NCBI GenBank assembly: GCA_934277645.1
Contig: CAKQUX010000001.1
Coordinates: 62,001 to 126,000, forward strand
From: an uncultured Clostridia bacterium
GTDB taxonomy: Bacteria; Bacillota; Clostridia; Christensenellales; CAG-917
DNA length: 64,000 nucleotides
Reading direction: 5' to 3'
Part shown: positions 31,799 through 41,100 of the stretch, in pieces
Layout: each line of letters opens with the position of its first letter
Numbering within the stretch: position 1 is the first letter of the stretch
Notes under the pieces: generated by a model
The model's database searches: none
What the model saw: only the letters and a program-made list of their open reading frames with translations
What the model was told of the DNA's origin: nothing
Program-made: the position numbers and the translations under genes

Positions 31799-32946
31799 TA
31801 AAGTTTATCCTTGTATTCCTTTTGCATAGGAAATTGTTTGCTCTCGAACGTCGTTTGCAATTTTTTAAGTTCTTCTTTCTGCGCCCTTGAAAGACTCTTC
31901 GGGACTTCGACGATAATCGTCACAAGCAAATCGCCGTTCGTAGTCTTTTTAAGCTGCTTGATGCCCTGTCCCTTGATTTTGAACACGGTACCCGATTGAG
32001 TTCCGCTCGGAACGTCAAGCGTCGTAGGCGTTGTCAGCGTCGGAACGGAAACCGTACAACCGAGCGCGGCGTCAACCATCGAGATAGGAATGTTTACAAG
32101 CAAGTCGTAATCTCGTCTGACAAACAATTTATGCGTTTTTACGGAAATCTGAGCAATGAGTGCGCCGTTTTCGCCGCCGTTCATTCCTTGATGTCCCTCA
32201 CCAGCATAATTGATTCTTTGTCCGTTGTCAATGCCGGCAGGAATATTTATAGTAATTTCTCTTGCGACTTCTTTTCTGGCTTTGCCGCCGCAAGTAGGAC
32301 AAACTTCCGAAATAATTTTACCTTTGCCACCGCAATTAGGGCAAGCGGTCACTTGTTGTATCACGCCGAACGGCGTACGTTGCGTTTGATTGACTTGTCC
32401 CGTGCCATGACAGTGGTCACAGACTTTGAAAGCCGTTCCGTTTTTTGCGCCCGTTCCCTTACAATCAGGACAATTTTCGATACGTTTAATCGTAATTTTC
32501 TTTTTACAGCCGAATGCCGCTTCTTCAAACGTCAAACTGACTCCGATTAAAATATCTTGTCCACGACGCGGTGAATTTGCGTTTCGCGTTCTCGACGAAC
32601 CGCCCATACCCCCGAAGCCCGAGAATATGCTTGAAAAGATATCGTCGAAACCGCCTGCGCTAAATCCGCTAAAACCTTGTCCGCCACCGCCGAAACCGCT
32701 AAATCCCGAAGCGTTTTCATCGCCGTAACGGTCGTAGATTTCTTTCTTTTGCGGATCGGACAAAACGTCGTATGCGTGATTTATTTCCTTAAACTGAGCT
32801 TCTGCCTTTTTCTTCTCTTCATCGGATGCGGTAGAATAAAGGTCCGGATGGTATTTCTTCGCCATCTTTCTGTACGCCTGCTTAATTTCGTCGGCAGTAG
32901 CGTTTCTTTCAACACCCAATAATTTGTAATAGTCCTTTTCGCTCAT
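31798..32946 (-). CDS. dnaJ: Chaperone protein DnaJ
   Basis: Co-chaperone that stimulates DnaK's ATPase and delivers substrates. 382 residues: J domain (DYYKLLGVERNATADEIKQA, HPD in KKYHPDLYS), Gly/Phe-rich region ~75-115, four CxxCxGxG zinc repeats (CPDCKGTG, CDHCHGTG, CPNCGGKG, CPTCGGKA), then the C-terminal substrate domains with GRRGQDILIGVSLTFEEA between. The G/F region is Ser/Gly rich. Ribosome site GAGG before the ATG; an intergenic hairpin separates it from dnaK. Confidence 0.97.
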   Translation of the reverse strand: MSEKDYYKLLGVERNATADEIKQAYRKMAKKYHPDLYSTASDEEKKKAEAQFKEINHAYDVLSDPQKKEIYDRYGDENASGFSGFGGGGQGFSGFSAGGFDDIFSSIFSGFGGMGGSSRTRNANSPRRGQDILIGVSLTFEEAAFGCKKKITIKRIENCPDCKGTGAKNGTAFKVCDHCHGTGQVNQTQRTPFGVIQQVTACPNCGGKGKIISEVCPTCGGKARKEVAREITINIPAGIDNGQRINYAGEGHQGMNGGENGALIAQISVKTHKLFVRRDYDLLVNIPISMVDAALGCTVSVPTLTTPTTLDVPSGTQSGTVFKIKGQGIKQLKKTTNGDLLVTIIVEVPKSLSRAQKEELKKLQTTFESKQFPMQKEYKDKL

Positions 32947-32960
32947 ATGCTACCTCTTGA

Positions 32961-32986
32961 CTAAACCCACTTTGCAGTGGGTTTAG
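32961..32986. other. dnaK-dnaJ intergenic hairpin
   Basis: CTAAACCCAC and GTGGGTTTAG flank a six-base loop. In the direction of the operon no T-run follows, so it is probably an mRNA-processing or stabilising hairpin; on the opposite strand it would be followed by CATTTTTTATT. Confidence 0.7.
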
Positions 32987-32999
32987 CATTTTTTATTGA

Positions 33000-34841
33000 T
33001 TAGTTTTCGTCGACCGTGCCGTCGCAACCGTCCGATGAAGTTCCGCCTGTAGCGTTAGGGTCAAAGCCTGCCGCTTTTGCAGCTTCGGCAGCCGCCTCAG
33101 GGTTTGCTTGATAGAACTTTGTCACAATCGGGTCGGTAACTTTGCTAAGTTCTTCGACAGCCGTCTTGACTTCGTCAGCCGTTTCGGCTTTTGCAACCGC
33201 TTCGGTGCAAGTCTTGATTGCGTCTTCGATTGCTTTCTTATCGTCGTCCGAAATCTTTTCGCCGTTTTCGCGAACGAATTTTTCCATAGCGAATGTAAGT
33301 TGTTCGGCGCCGTTCTTAGCATCGACTACTTCTTTACGTTTCTTATCTTCTTCGGCATACTTTTCGGCGTCTTTGATTGCCGCGTCGATGTCGTTTTCGG
33401 TAAGGTTGCTCGATGCAGTGATTGTAATCGATTGCTCTTTGTTCGTTCCCTTATCGACAGCCTTTACAGATACGATACCGTTTGCGTCGATATCGAACGT
33501 AACTTCGATTTGCGGAATTCCTCTAGGAGCAGGAGCAATACCGACAAGTTGGAATCTGCCGAGCGTCTTGTTGTCTTTTGCAAATTGTCTCTCGCCTTGA
33601 AGGACGTGAATGTCAACAGCCGTTTGATTGTCTGCGGCAGTCGAGAAGATTTGCGACTTGCTGGTAGGAATGGTCGTGTTACGCTCGATAAGCGGAGTGA
33701 ATACGCCGCCAAGCGTTTCGATGCCGAGTGAAAGCGGAGTTACGTCCAAAAGCAACATATCTTTGACTTCGCCTGCAAGAACGCCGCCTTGAATTGCCGC
33801 GCCGATTGCTACGCATTCGTCAGGGTTGATGCCTTTAAACGGCTCTTTGCCCGTAACTTTCTTAACCGCGTCGTATACGGCAGGGATTCTCGTCGAACCG
33901 CCGACCATAATAACTTTTGCGAGGTCTGAATATTTAAGTCCTGCGTCCTTCATAGCTTGTTCCATAGGAATGATTGTCTTTTGGACAAGGTCCTCTGTCA
34001 AAGCGTCGAATTTAGCTCTCGTAAGTTCCATATCGAGGTGTTTAGGACCACCGTCTGCCATAGCGATGAACGGAAGATTGATTTTCGTTTTCGTTACGCC
34101 GCTAAGGTCGATTTTTGCTTTTTCGGCAGCTTCCTTAATTCTTTGCATTGCCATTTTATCGCCCGACAAATCGATGCCTTCTGCCTTTTTGAATTCTGCG
34201 ACGATATAGTCCATAACCTTTTTATCGAAGTCGTCGCCGCCGAGACGGTTGTTACCGCTTGTAGCAAGAACTTCGAATACGCCGTCACCGAGTTCCAAAA
34301 TAGAAACGTCGAACGTGCCGCCGCCAAGGTCGAATATCAAAACTTTTTGGTTTTTGTTTTCGTCCTTATCGACGCCGTAAGCCAATGCCGCCGCCGTAGG
34401 CTCGTTGATAATACGAAGGACTTCGAGTCCTGCGATTTTACCTGCGTCTTTGGTTGCTTGTCTTTGGCTGTCACTGAAATATGCAGGAACGGTTATAACC
34501 GCTTGCGTGATTTTGGTGTTAAGATACTTTTCAGCGTCGTTTTTAAGTTTAGTCAAAATCATTGCGCTGATTTCTTGCGGTGTATATTCTTTTCCTTCGA
34601 TTTTAATCTTTCTGTCAGTACCCATATCTCTTTTAATGGAGATAACGGTATGCTCAGGGTTTGCGACCGCTTGACGTTTTGCGACGTCGCCTACCAATCT
34701 TTCTCCGTCTTTTGTAAATGCAACGACTGACGGGGTCGTTCTCATACCTTCAGCGTTAGGGATTACGACAGGTTCTCCGCCTTCCATAACCGCTACGCAA
34801 GAGTTTGTTGTACCAAGGTCAATACCGATAATTTTTCCCAT
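33000..34841 (-). CDS. dnaK: Chaperone protein DnaK (Hsp70)
   Basis: Main cytoplasmic Hsp70. 613 residues: phosphate-1 motif GIDLGTTNSCVAVMEGG, NEPTAAALAYG, phosphate-2 IFDLGGGTFDVSILELGDG, GGDDFD, adenosine motif VIMVGGSTRIPAV, the linker DMLLLDVTPLSLGIET, then the substrate-binding beta and helical lid. The tail ends in a short acidic run. AAGGAG lies well placed before the ATG. It sits fourth-from-promoter behind hrcA and grpE and is controlled by the CIRCE operator upstream. Confidence 0.98.
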   Translation of the reverse strand: MGKIIGIDLGTTNSCVAVMEGGEPVVIPNAEGMRTTPSVVAFTKDGERLVGDVAKRQAVANPEHTVISIKRDMGTDRKIKIEGKEYTPQEISAMILTKLKNDAEKYLNTKITQAVITVPAYFSDSQRQATKDAGKIAGLEVLRIINEPTAAALAYGVDKDENKNQKVLIFDLGGGTFDVSILELGDGVFEVLATSGNNRLGGDDFDKKVMDYIVAEFKKAEGIDLSGDKMAMQRIKEAAEKAKIDLSGVTKTKINLPFIAMADGGPKHLDMELTRAKFDALTEDLVQKTIIPMEQAMKDAGLKYSDLAKVIMVGGSTRIPAVYDAVKKVTGKEPFKGINPDECVAIGAAIQGGVLAGEVKDMLLLDVTPLSLGIETLGGVFTPLIERNTTIPTSKSQIFSTAADNQTAVDIHVLQGERQFAKDNKTLGRFQLVGIAPAPRGIPQIEVTFDIDANGIVSVKAVDKGTNKEQSITITASSNLTENDIDAAIKDAEKYAEEDKKRKEVVDAKNGAEQLTFAMEKFVRENGEKISDDDKKAIEDAIKTCTEAVAKAETADEVKTAVEELSKVTDPIVTKFYQANPEAAAEAAKAAGFDPNATGGTSSDGCDGTVDEN

Positions 34842-34898
34842 AATAATATATCTCCTTCAAAATTTATTTCTTTATTTTTTATACTTAAAGGCTTTTGC

Positions 34899-35501
34899 CT
34901 AACCCGCAACTTTTACCATTGCGTATCTAAGCACCGTTTCACCTTTTAAATATCCTTTTTGCAATACGTCCAAAACCTTTCCGCTCATTTCGGCATTCTC
35001 TTCACGAAGAACCGCCGTCATCAAGTTAGGATCGAACGCGTCACCCGTTTTAACTTCCATTGCTTTTACGTTAAACTTTGTCAAAACGGTCGTTATTTGT
35101 TGTTCGATAAGTTCAAAACCTTTAAGATTGTTTTCGTCGCTTATCATTGCTTTTGCTCTGTCTACGTTGTCTACGACTTCGAGCAGCTTTTCAAGCACTG
35201 CCGACTCGCCCACCGCGCGCATTTCGCTTGCAAGCGACTCGTTACGCTTTTTATAGTTTTCAAAGTCTGCTCTGAGTCTTTGCGCCGTATTTTTATTTTC
35301 TTCGGCAAGAGCTATGTTTTTTCCGAGCTCGGTTTCGAGATATCCGACGTATTCTTCGGGCGACATTTCGTCTTTGGCAACGCCGTCTGCCTTTTCTGCG
35401 TTTTCGACTATCTCTTCCGGCTCTTTCTCTTTGCCTTCGTTTTCGACATTCTCAACCATTTCGTCGACTTTTTGTTTTAAGTCCTTATTGTCCTTTGCCA
35501 T
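34899..35501 (-). CDS. grpE: Nucleotide exchange factor GrpE
   Basis: Releases ADP from DnaK. 200 residues: acidic N-terminal tail, long coiled coil (~45-115, including RLRADFENYKKRNE, the family signature region), four-helix bundle and C-terminal beta domain with VKAMEVKTGDAFDPNLMTAV, then VLQKGYLKGETVLRYAMVKVA, a typical end. GGAGG lies within the last codons of hrcA, and the ATG directly follows the hrcA stop. Confidence 0.97.
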   Translation of the reverse strand: MAKDNKDLKQKVDEMVENVENEGKEKEPEEIVENAEKADGVAKDEMSPEEYVGYLETELGKNIALAEENKNTAQRLRADFENYKKRNESLASEMRAVGESAVLEKLLEVVDNVDRAKAMISDENNLKGFELIEQQITTVLTKFNVKAMEVKTGDAFDPNLMTAVLREENAEMSGKVLDVLQKGYLKGETVLRYAMVKVAG

Positions 35502-36542
35502 TTATTCCTCCACTTTATCACCGTCAAAGACGTTTTCAAGAGATTTCTTTATTCCGTCAAGAACCGATAAAACTTTTTTATAATCCATTCGTTCGGGGCC
35601 TATGACGCCCGCTTGTCCGATGACCTGTCCGTTTATCTTGTATTCCGCCGTAACTATTGCGCACTTATCTATGCCGCCGTTTTCGTCGCTTCCGATTTTC
35701 AGCGACAGCTCGATATTGTCGTCAGGCGTAGCTACGAGCTTTTCAAGGCTTTCGCTGTCACCCACCAGTTGCAAAAAGTTTTTGACGTCGCTCGGACTGT
35801 CCGAATAATCAAGCACCTTTAATGCCCCCGCAACGTGAATAGACTTTCTTTTTTCGAGACTGTAATTTCTCAATATGTCTATAATCTCTCCGAATACCTG
35901 TTTGTATCCCAAAAGATTTTCGCCTATCGTTTTAAGTTCGCACTCTATATCGAGATCGGAAACCTTTTTTCCTTTAAACGCTTTATCCAGCAACTTAGAC
36001 GCCGTTTCAACGCCCGAGCTAAGAACGTCGTCGGGAAGCCTGATTGCCTTGTCGGTGATTATTCCGCAGTTTGTGACGATAAGCACAAGCGCAAGTCCGT
36101 TATTTAATCCGACAAGTTTTATTTCTTCGATTTCGACGTCGCTTAAATTGTTTGTCACGACAACCGAAGTATAGTTTGTCGAATCGCTTATTATCTTCGC
36201 CGCTTCCGCAGATAAGGTTTCGACGTCGCTTGCCTGCTTTAAAAACCTTTTAGTCATTTCACCGAGGTCGGACTCCGAAAACTCTCTGTTTGCGAACGCC
36301 CTTTCGCAATACAACTTATAGGCTTCCGCAAGCGGAACTCTGCCTGCCGAGGTATGCGGCTTATCGATATATCCGAGAGCTTCAAGGGCATTGAGCTCGC
36401 TTCTTATCGTAGCCGAACTGACTTCGGGAAGGTACTTTGCCTGAATGTCCGCGCTCGAAACAGGAACAGCCGATTTAATATAATCGTCTACCAAAGCTGT
36501 AAGTATTTTTTCTTTTCTTTCAGATAATTCCTTTTTTGGCAT
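35502..36542 (-). CDS. hrcA: Heat-inducible transcription repressor HrcA
   Basis: Represses class I heat-shock operons by binding CIRCE. 346 residues: N-terminal winged helix (LSERKEKILTALVDDYIKSA, VSSATIRSELNALEALGYI, HTSAGRVPLAEAYKLY), GAF-like middle and the C-terminal signature IGPERMDYKKVLSVLDGI. First gene of hrcA-grpE-dnaK-dnaJ-prmA-rsmE-mtaB. Its ribosome site GGAG overlaps a degenerate CIRCE arm (GAGTGCCAA), so repressor binding and the translation start share the same bases. Confidence 0.97.
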   Translation of the reverse strand: MPKKELSERKEKILTALVDDYIKSAVPVSSADIQAKYLPEVSSATIRSELNALEALGYIDKPHTSAGRVPLAEAYKLYCERAFANREFSESDLGEMTKRFLKQASDVETLSAEAAKIISDSTNYTSVVVTNNLSDVEIEEIKLVGLNNGLALVLIVTNCGIITDKAIRLPDDVLSSGVETASKLLDKAFKGKKVSDLDIECELKTIGENLLGYKQVFGEIIDILRNYSLEKRKSIHVAGALKVLDYSDSPSDVKNFLQLVGDSESLEKLVATPDDNIELSLKIGSDENGGIDKCAIVTAEYKINGQVIGQAGVIGPERMDYKKVLSVLDGIKKSLENVFDGDKVEE

Positions 36543-36586
36543 TTGGCACTCCGTTTTGTTATGCTAAGCTCTCTTTCGAGAACCAT

Positions 36587-36595
36587 TTAGCACTC
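36587..36595. promoter_or_regulatory. Extra CIRCE half-site in the hrcA leader
   Basis: TTAGCACTC, identical to a consensus CIRCE arm, 22 bp from the arm in the main operator and in the same orientation. No partner arm faces it. Confidence 0.7.
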
Positions 36596-36608
36596 CGACA
36601 TATCTCTG

Positions 36609-36635
36609 TTAGCACTCTAACCCTTTGTCTGCTAA
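36609..36635 (-). promoter_or_regulatory. CIRCE operator of the hrcA operon
   Basis: TTAGCACTC (36609-36617), nine bases, GTCTGCTAA (36627-36635): the consensus inverted repeat with two changes in one arm, placed at the transcription start. Binding of HrcA here would block the whole chaperone operon. Confidence 0.9.
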
Positions 36636-36636
36636 C

Positions 36637-36665
36637 AATATATTACTATTATTGCTTAATGTCAA
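36637..36665 (-). promoter_or_regulatory. Promoter of the hrcA-dnaK operon
   Basis: Minus strand TTGACA (36665-36660), 17-base spacer, TATATT (36642-36637), directly followed by CIRCE. Confidence 0.92.
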
Positions 36666-36736
36666 CTGTTTTATGCAAATTTTTTAAATTTTCTTATATA
36701 ATTTTTTCTACAAATTTTTAATAGGGTTTAAAATCG

Positions 36737-36840
36737 ATTATCTGACATTTTCGATTTGCTAACACTTCCGATTTATCTGACATTCTCGGTTTATCTGACT
36801 TTTTCGGCTTCTTTATCTTTTTCGTCTTATCTGACACTTT
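36737..36840. repeat. Degenerate 18-20-bp direct repeats between hrcA and the helicase operon
   Basis: Units such as ATCTGACATTTTCGATTT, ATCTGACATTCTCGGTTT, ATCTGACTTTTTCGGCTT and ATCTGACACTTT follow each other, about five to six copies. Confidence 0.75.
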
Positions 36841-36866
36841 AGTAAATTTTAATTCTCGCTCAATAA

Positions 36867-36896
36867 AAAACGGTCACCCGAAAACGAGCAACCGTT
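36867..36896 (-). terminator. Terminator of the five-gene helicase operon
   Basis: Minus strand AACGGTTGCTCG, loop TTTT, CGGGTGACCGTT, then TTTTATTG; 12 pairs including four G-U. It lies ~180 bases past the last stop. Confidence 0.75.
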
Positions 36897-36929
36897 ACAA
36901 GTTATATTAAAATTTAAAAAGTTGTGTCA

Positions 36930-37060
36930 TTAAGATTATTGAAGTTATATCTTTAAAATCACAGATATTTTATCATTAAGACTATAACTTATTAAAATTA
37001 AATCTATAACTCTTAATAAAATTAAGGCTATAGCTTTTATTAAAAAGAATATAAGTCGTT
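36930..37060. repeat. AT-rich degenerate repeats downstream of the operon
   Basis: Variants of ATTAA[G/A]-CTATAACTTATTAAAATTAA recur with a period near 27-30 bases, with no coding potential. Confidence 0.5.
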
Positions 37061-37073
37061 ATTAAGCCAATCG

Positions 37074-38162
37074 CTAAATTCCGTCTACTACGTTCTTGAC
37101 GGCTTCTCTGTCCGTCAATGCCGACTGAGCCAAAACGTCGTCGTCGGTAAAGACGTAATCGGTGCGATTGTTCACGCATTTAACGTAAAGACGCTTTACG
37201 ATGTCGGCGACCGTGCCTTCGACGTTGCCGTGATTTATAAAAAGTACGTTATAAATGTTTTTACGCATTTTTCCGCCGAGTTTATGTTTGCCGACTTTAT
37301 TTACAAAAAACATATAGCAATCATTGTCCGGATTCGTTTCGTCAGATTGCAAGCTCCAATCTTTTGCATACGACATAATGTTTGAAAAATTCAGTTCCTT
37401 GTTTGTATAACAAAGTCTGCCTGCCGTATTCGTATGCACGATAAGCGCTTGGATTTTTCCGTCGCCAAGCAGAGCGGCTATATCTTTTGCATTTTTACAA
37501 AACTCGTTTTTCGTCATTTTGAACATTCCGAAAAGCGGCGTATGGAAATTGCCGTAGCAAGATTTAAGCATTTTAACGGACGCGTCGTAAGACGTATCGT
37601 CGCCCATTTCCGTTGCCTTTTTTATTATGCCGTACTTTAATCTTATATACTCTATATCCTTTTCGTAATAATCGGAATTCTCCGGCGGTAAATTTTCGAG
37701 CATCTCGATAAACTCTTTTGCGGCTTCTTTTTTCAAATTCAAAAATACTTCGTTATCGAAGCCGTCCACACCGCTTTCGACCTCACAGCTTTCACAACTC
37801 GAAAGAAACAAAAACTTAAAGTAAAAACTTGCGTATCTTGCCCTTTCCGACTTACTGCGACTGCGTTCTATGTAATCGTGCGCATAATAAAACCCGATTT
37901 TCAGTATTGCCTTAGGATGCCCTAGTCCGACCGCTTTAAAACACATATCGGTAGCTTTTGCAATAAGTTCCTTAAACAACTTGCGGTTGTCCGTCTTTAT
38001 TGCGTTGTGATAAAGCAATTCCGACATTTTGTAAAGCTCGTCGTTTTCTTTCGTCACTACAAAATGCTCGTCGAGAATCTTGTTTTTACAGTTCGGGCAA
38101 ACGAGAGAGCCGTCGAACAAAGTCAAAAATTCTACGTCTTTTTTACACTTTCTACATTCCAT
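37074..38162 (-). CDS. Zinc-ribbon protein of unknown function (operon gene 5)
   Basis: A 362-residue soluble protein I do not recognise. The N-terminus is a four-cysteine zinc ribbon, CRKCKKDVEF and VCPNCKNKI (Cys 3, 6, 22, 25). A helical part follows (~40-160) with a Sel1/TPR-like stretch AVGLGHPKAILKIGFYYAHD, then an unassigned alpha/beta region to the end (for instance KIQALIVHTNTAGRLCY and YNVLFINHGNVEGTVADIV). No catalytic motif could be named. It begins four bases after the stop of the membrane protein gene, so it is co-transcribed, and is the last gene of the operon. Confidence 0.8.
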   Translation of the reverse strand: MECRKCKKDVEFLTLFDGSLVCPNCKNKILDEHFVVTKENDELYKMSELLYHNAIKTDNRKLFKELIAKATDMCFKAVGLGHPKAILKIGFYYAHDYIERSRSKSERARYASFYFKFLFLSSCESCEVESGVDGFDNEVFLNLKKEAAKEFIEMLENLPPENSDYYEKDIEYIRLKYGIIKKATEMGDDTSYDASVKMLKSCYGNFHTPLFGMFKMTKNEFCKNAKDIAALLGDGKIQALIVHTNTAGRLCYTNKELNFSNIMSYAKDWSLQSDETNPDNDCYMFFVNKVGKHKLGGKMRKNIYNVLFINHGNVEGTVADIVKRLYVKCVNNRTDYVFTDDDVLAQSALTDREAVKNVVDGI

Positions 38163-38166
38163 AACC

Positions 38167-41100
38167 CTACTCCTTTACCGTAAATTCGATATTAGTCGAA
38201 GCCGCGTTTGCTATGTAATTGTCATCCGACAAGCTCGCTATTACGATTTTATACGTATTTCCGACTTGCAAATCGCTTGCCACAACTTCGGTGCCGTCAG
38301 CGTCCATGAATTTTACGATTGCCGACAAGTTTACGTCGTCGCCGTAGACGTAAGACGCCATAAGCTCGCTCGCTTCGGCTTTTGTGAGTCCGTCGGATTT
38401 TATCTCATCGACGGTTTTCGACACGTCGCCAACCGTAAAGCCAAGCGCGACAGGCAAAGCCTTCACTTCAAACGTAAACGTTTCGTTGCTTGAAATTTTG
38501 AAATTGCCGTTTGAAAGCGTAACTTTTGCCGTGTAGCTTCCTGCATTTACGACTGCGCCGCCGAGTATTTCAATCATCAAGCCGTCCGACGGATTTGACG
38601 ACGAAAGCGTCGTTGCGTAAGGCTTTGTGGTTACGCACTCAAACGTTGCGCTGAGAACAACGTCAATTTCGTTTCCGTAGTCATAATAATACGTTTTTGC
38701 TATCGTCCAACTTACGGTGCCGCTTGCAGGAACGATGCTGAACGAACATTTTTTTGTCGTCTCGTTCGTAACGTAATTTTCGTTTGTTATATCTCCTGCC
38801 GTGACTTCGTATTCGCCTACGTTTTGCGCCAAATCTCCTATTACGCTAAGTTCGACGGCGTTTCCGCCGATATCGTTATAATGCGGTTTTTCGGGTCTGT
38901 GGTTCAATCCGTCGTAAACAAAGCTCGTCGTTCCCCAGATTATATCGACTATAACAGGCGTTATTGTGTAAGCGCAGGTTTTGCAGTCTGACGAGATGAC
39001 GTAATTCGATTGTTCACCCTTTATAGTAGCAGTTGCCGTATAGCTTCCTACTGTATACTTATCGGACATTGAAACCATAATTTCTACTACGTCGCTGCCG
39101 ATAACGCCGCCGGATATCGTTGCCGAAAGTCCTTCGCCGACGATGCCCGGAACTGTGCCCGAAAACTCGAACGAATGCGATTCGCCGCCGCCCGTCCAAC
39201 TAATAGTGATGACGGCAGGACTTATCGTAAGCGTTTTACTGCCGCCCGACAAATCGTAGTTCGTGTCCGCCAAAGCGGCTTCTACGCTATACTCGCCGAC
39301 GTTTATGCAATCGCCCGACGCCGTAACGGCAAGCTCTATATTGCCGCCGTTAACGTCTATATAATGCGCCGTCGGTTTTTGCTCCGCGCCGTTATATTCG
39401 ACAGCAAGGTTTTCCCAAACAGCCGTTACGTTTTTCTTTGAAATGACGTATTCTTTCGACGCCGCCACAAGACTGTAATTGTCGCTTGTTATACTCGCCA
39501 CGGCAGTATAATTGCCTGCTCTCACGCTTTCGCCTTCGTTTATCGTCAGCGTAACGGAGGCGACGTCGCCGCTTATTACTCCGTTTAAAGTCGCCGTCGG
39601 TTTTTGTTCTTCGCCGTTAAACGTCAAACTAACGTTGCTCCACGAGAGCGTAAGCGACTTCTTTGCAATTTCTATCGCGTCTTGCGAAAGATTTGTGAGC
39701 GTATAATTTTCGTCTGTCGTAATTTCGCTTGCAGTAGCGCTGAAACTACCTGCATTTACGTTATCGCCGCTCGCTTCGACTTTCAGCGTGATTTTTGTTC
39801 CGAATACGTTTTCATAATACGCTTTCGGAAGTTTTGCCGTTTTGTCATAAACAAACGAAAGATTTTCCCAAACCACCGACTTTTCGAGCGGAGCTATATC
39901 GAACGAAACGTTCGGTTGTCCGCTTATCGTATAATTTGAGTTGTCCACCCCTATTATTGTTGCCGTATATCCGTTTTTGGCGTTTGTTTCCGCTCCGCCG
40001 ACTTTTGCGACTGCGCTATCGCCAGAAACGAGTCCCGATAAAGTGACAGCAGGAGCCTGCGGCTTTCCGTTAAATACAAACGAGGTCGCACCCCACGTAT
40101 AATTCAATTCTTTCGGCACAATCGCATAATCGTAATTTGCGTTTGAAAATTTATAGTTTAAATTGTCCGTCGTCGCGATTGCCGAATAGCCGCCGACGTT
40201 TTTGCTCGTTGCGCCTAAAACGTTTGCGACAAGTTCGCCGTCACCGCCGACCCCGTAGAATTTTGCGGTCGGAACTTGAATTGCGCCGTTATACACAAAG
40301 CTGCTTGTGCTCCAATTAAGCGTTGCGGTATACGGATTTATCGTGAAAGACTTAGTTGCGGTGTTCGTCAAAACGTACAAATCGGCGCAGTCGCCTTTAA
40401 GCGTAACTTTAGACACATAATTGCCTGCGTCTTTGACCGTTGTCAAACTGCAATCGAATTGAATACCGTCACCGTTGATTACTTGCGTGCTGTCATAAGT
40501 ACAATAGACCGATTTATTCGTACCCGAATAGAACATATTTGCAGGCAAAGTCCAATTAAAATCGAGCTTCTTTTTGCCGATAGCGACGTTTATCGTTTTG
40601 CTTGCGACCGACGTCAAAGAAGTGTTAGTTCCGTATGCCGTGACAGTCAAGGTATAACTGCCGCTTTCTGTCGGTTTTACGTTTGTTTTGGTAAATGAAT
40701 TTGCCTCGTTCAACAAAGCGTCGCCCTTCTTCCAATTATATTTAAGCGACATTCCGTCAATCGGAGCGGTTGCTTCACCGCTAAAAATGACGTTGTCGCC
40801 GTAAACGTAAGACGAAGCATCGGTTTTTATGCCCTTTATCGTAGGCGAGTTCAACGACCACTCAGGAGAGATTATCAAATCGGAATCTTTCGATTTAAGC
40901 GTTTCGCTAAGACTGTTAATCACTTTGTCGTCAGTAGTATAAACAACCGAAAAACCGTTTCTTGACGGAAGACTCGACAAAAATTTGTCGGCAGTCGAAA
41001 GCGTAACGTATCTTCCGCCTTTAAATTCCGTCCCTATCTGCACGCTCGAAACGCTTGTCGGCAATCTGTAAAGATTGTCGTTTCCGTTAGTGAGTGAAAT

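Noticed and set aside
36737..36840. CRISPR-like array
   Set aside because: Units are 18-20 bp, degenerate and without unique spacers; no cas genes in the window.
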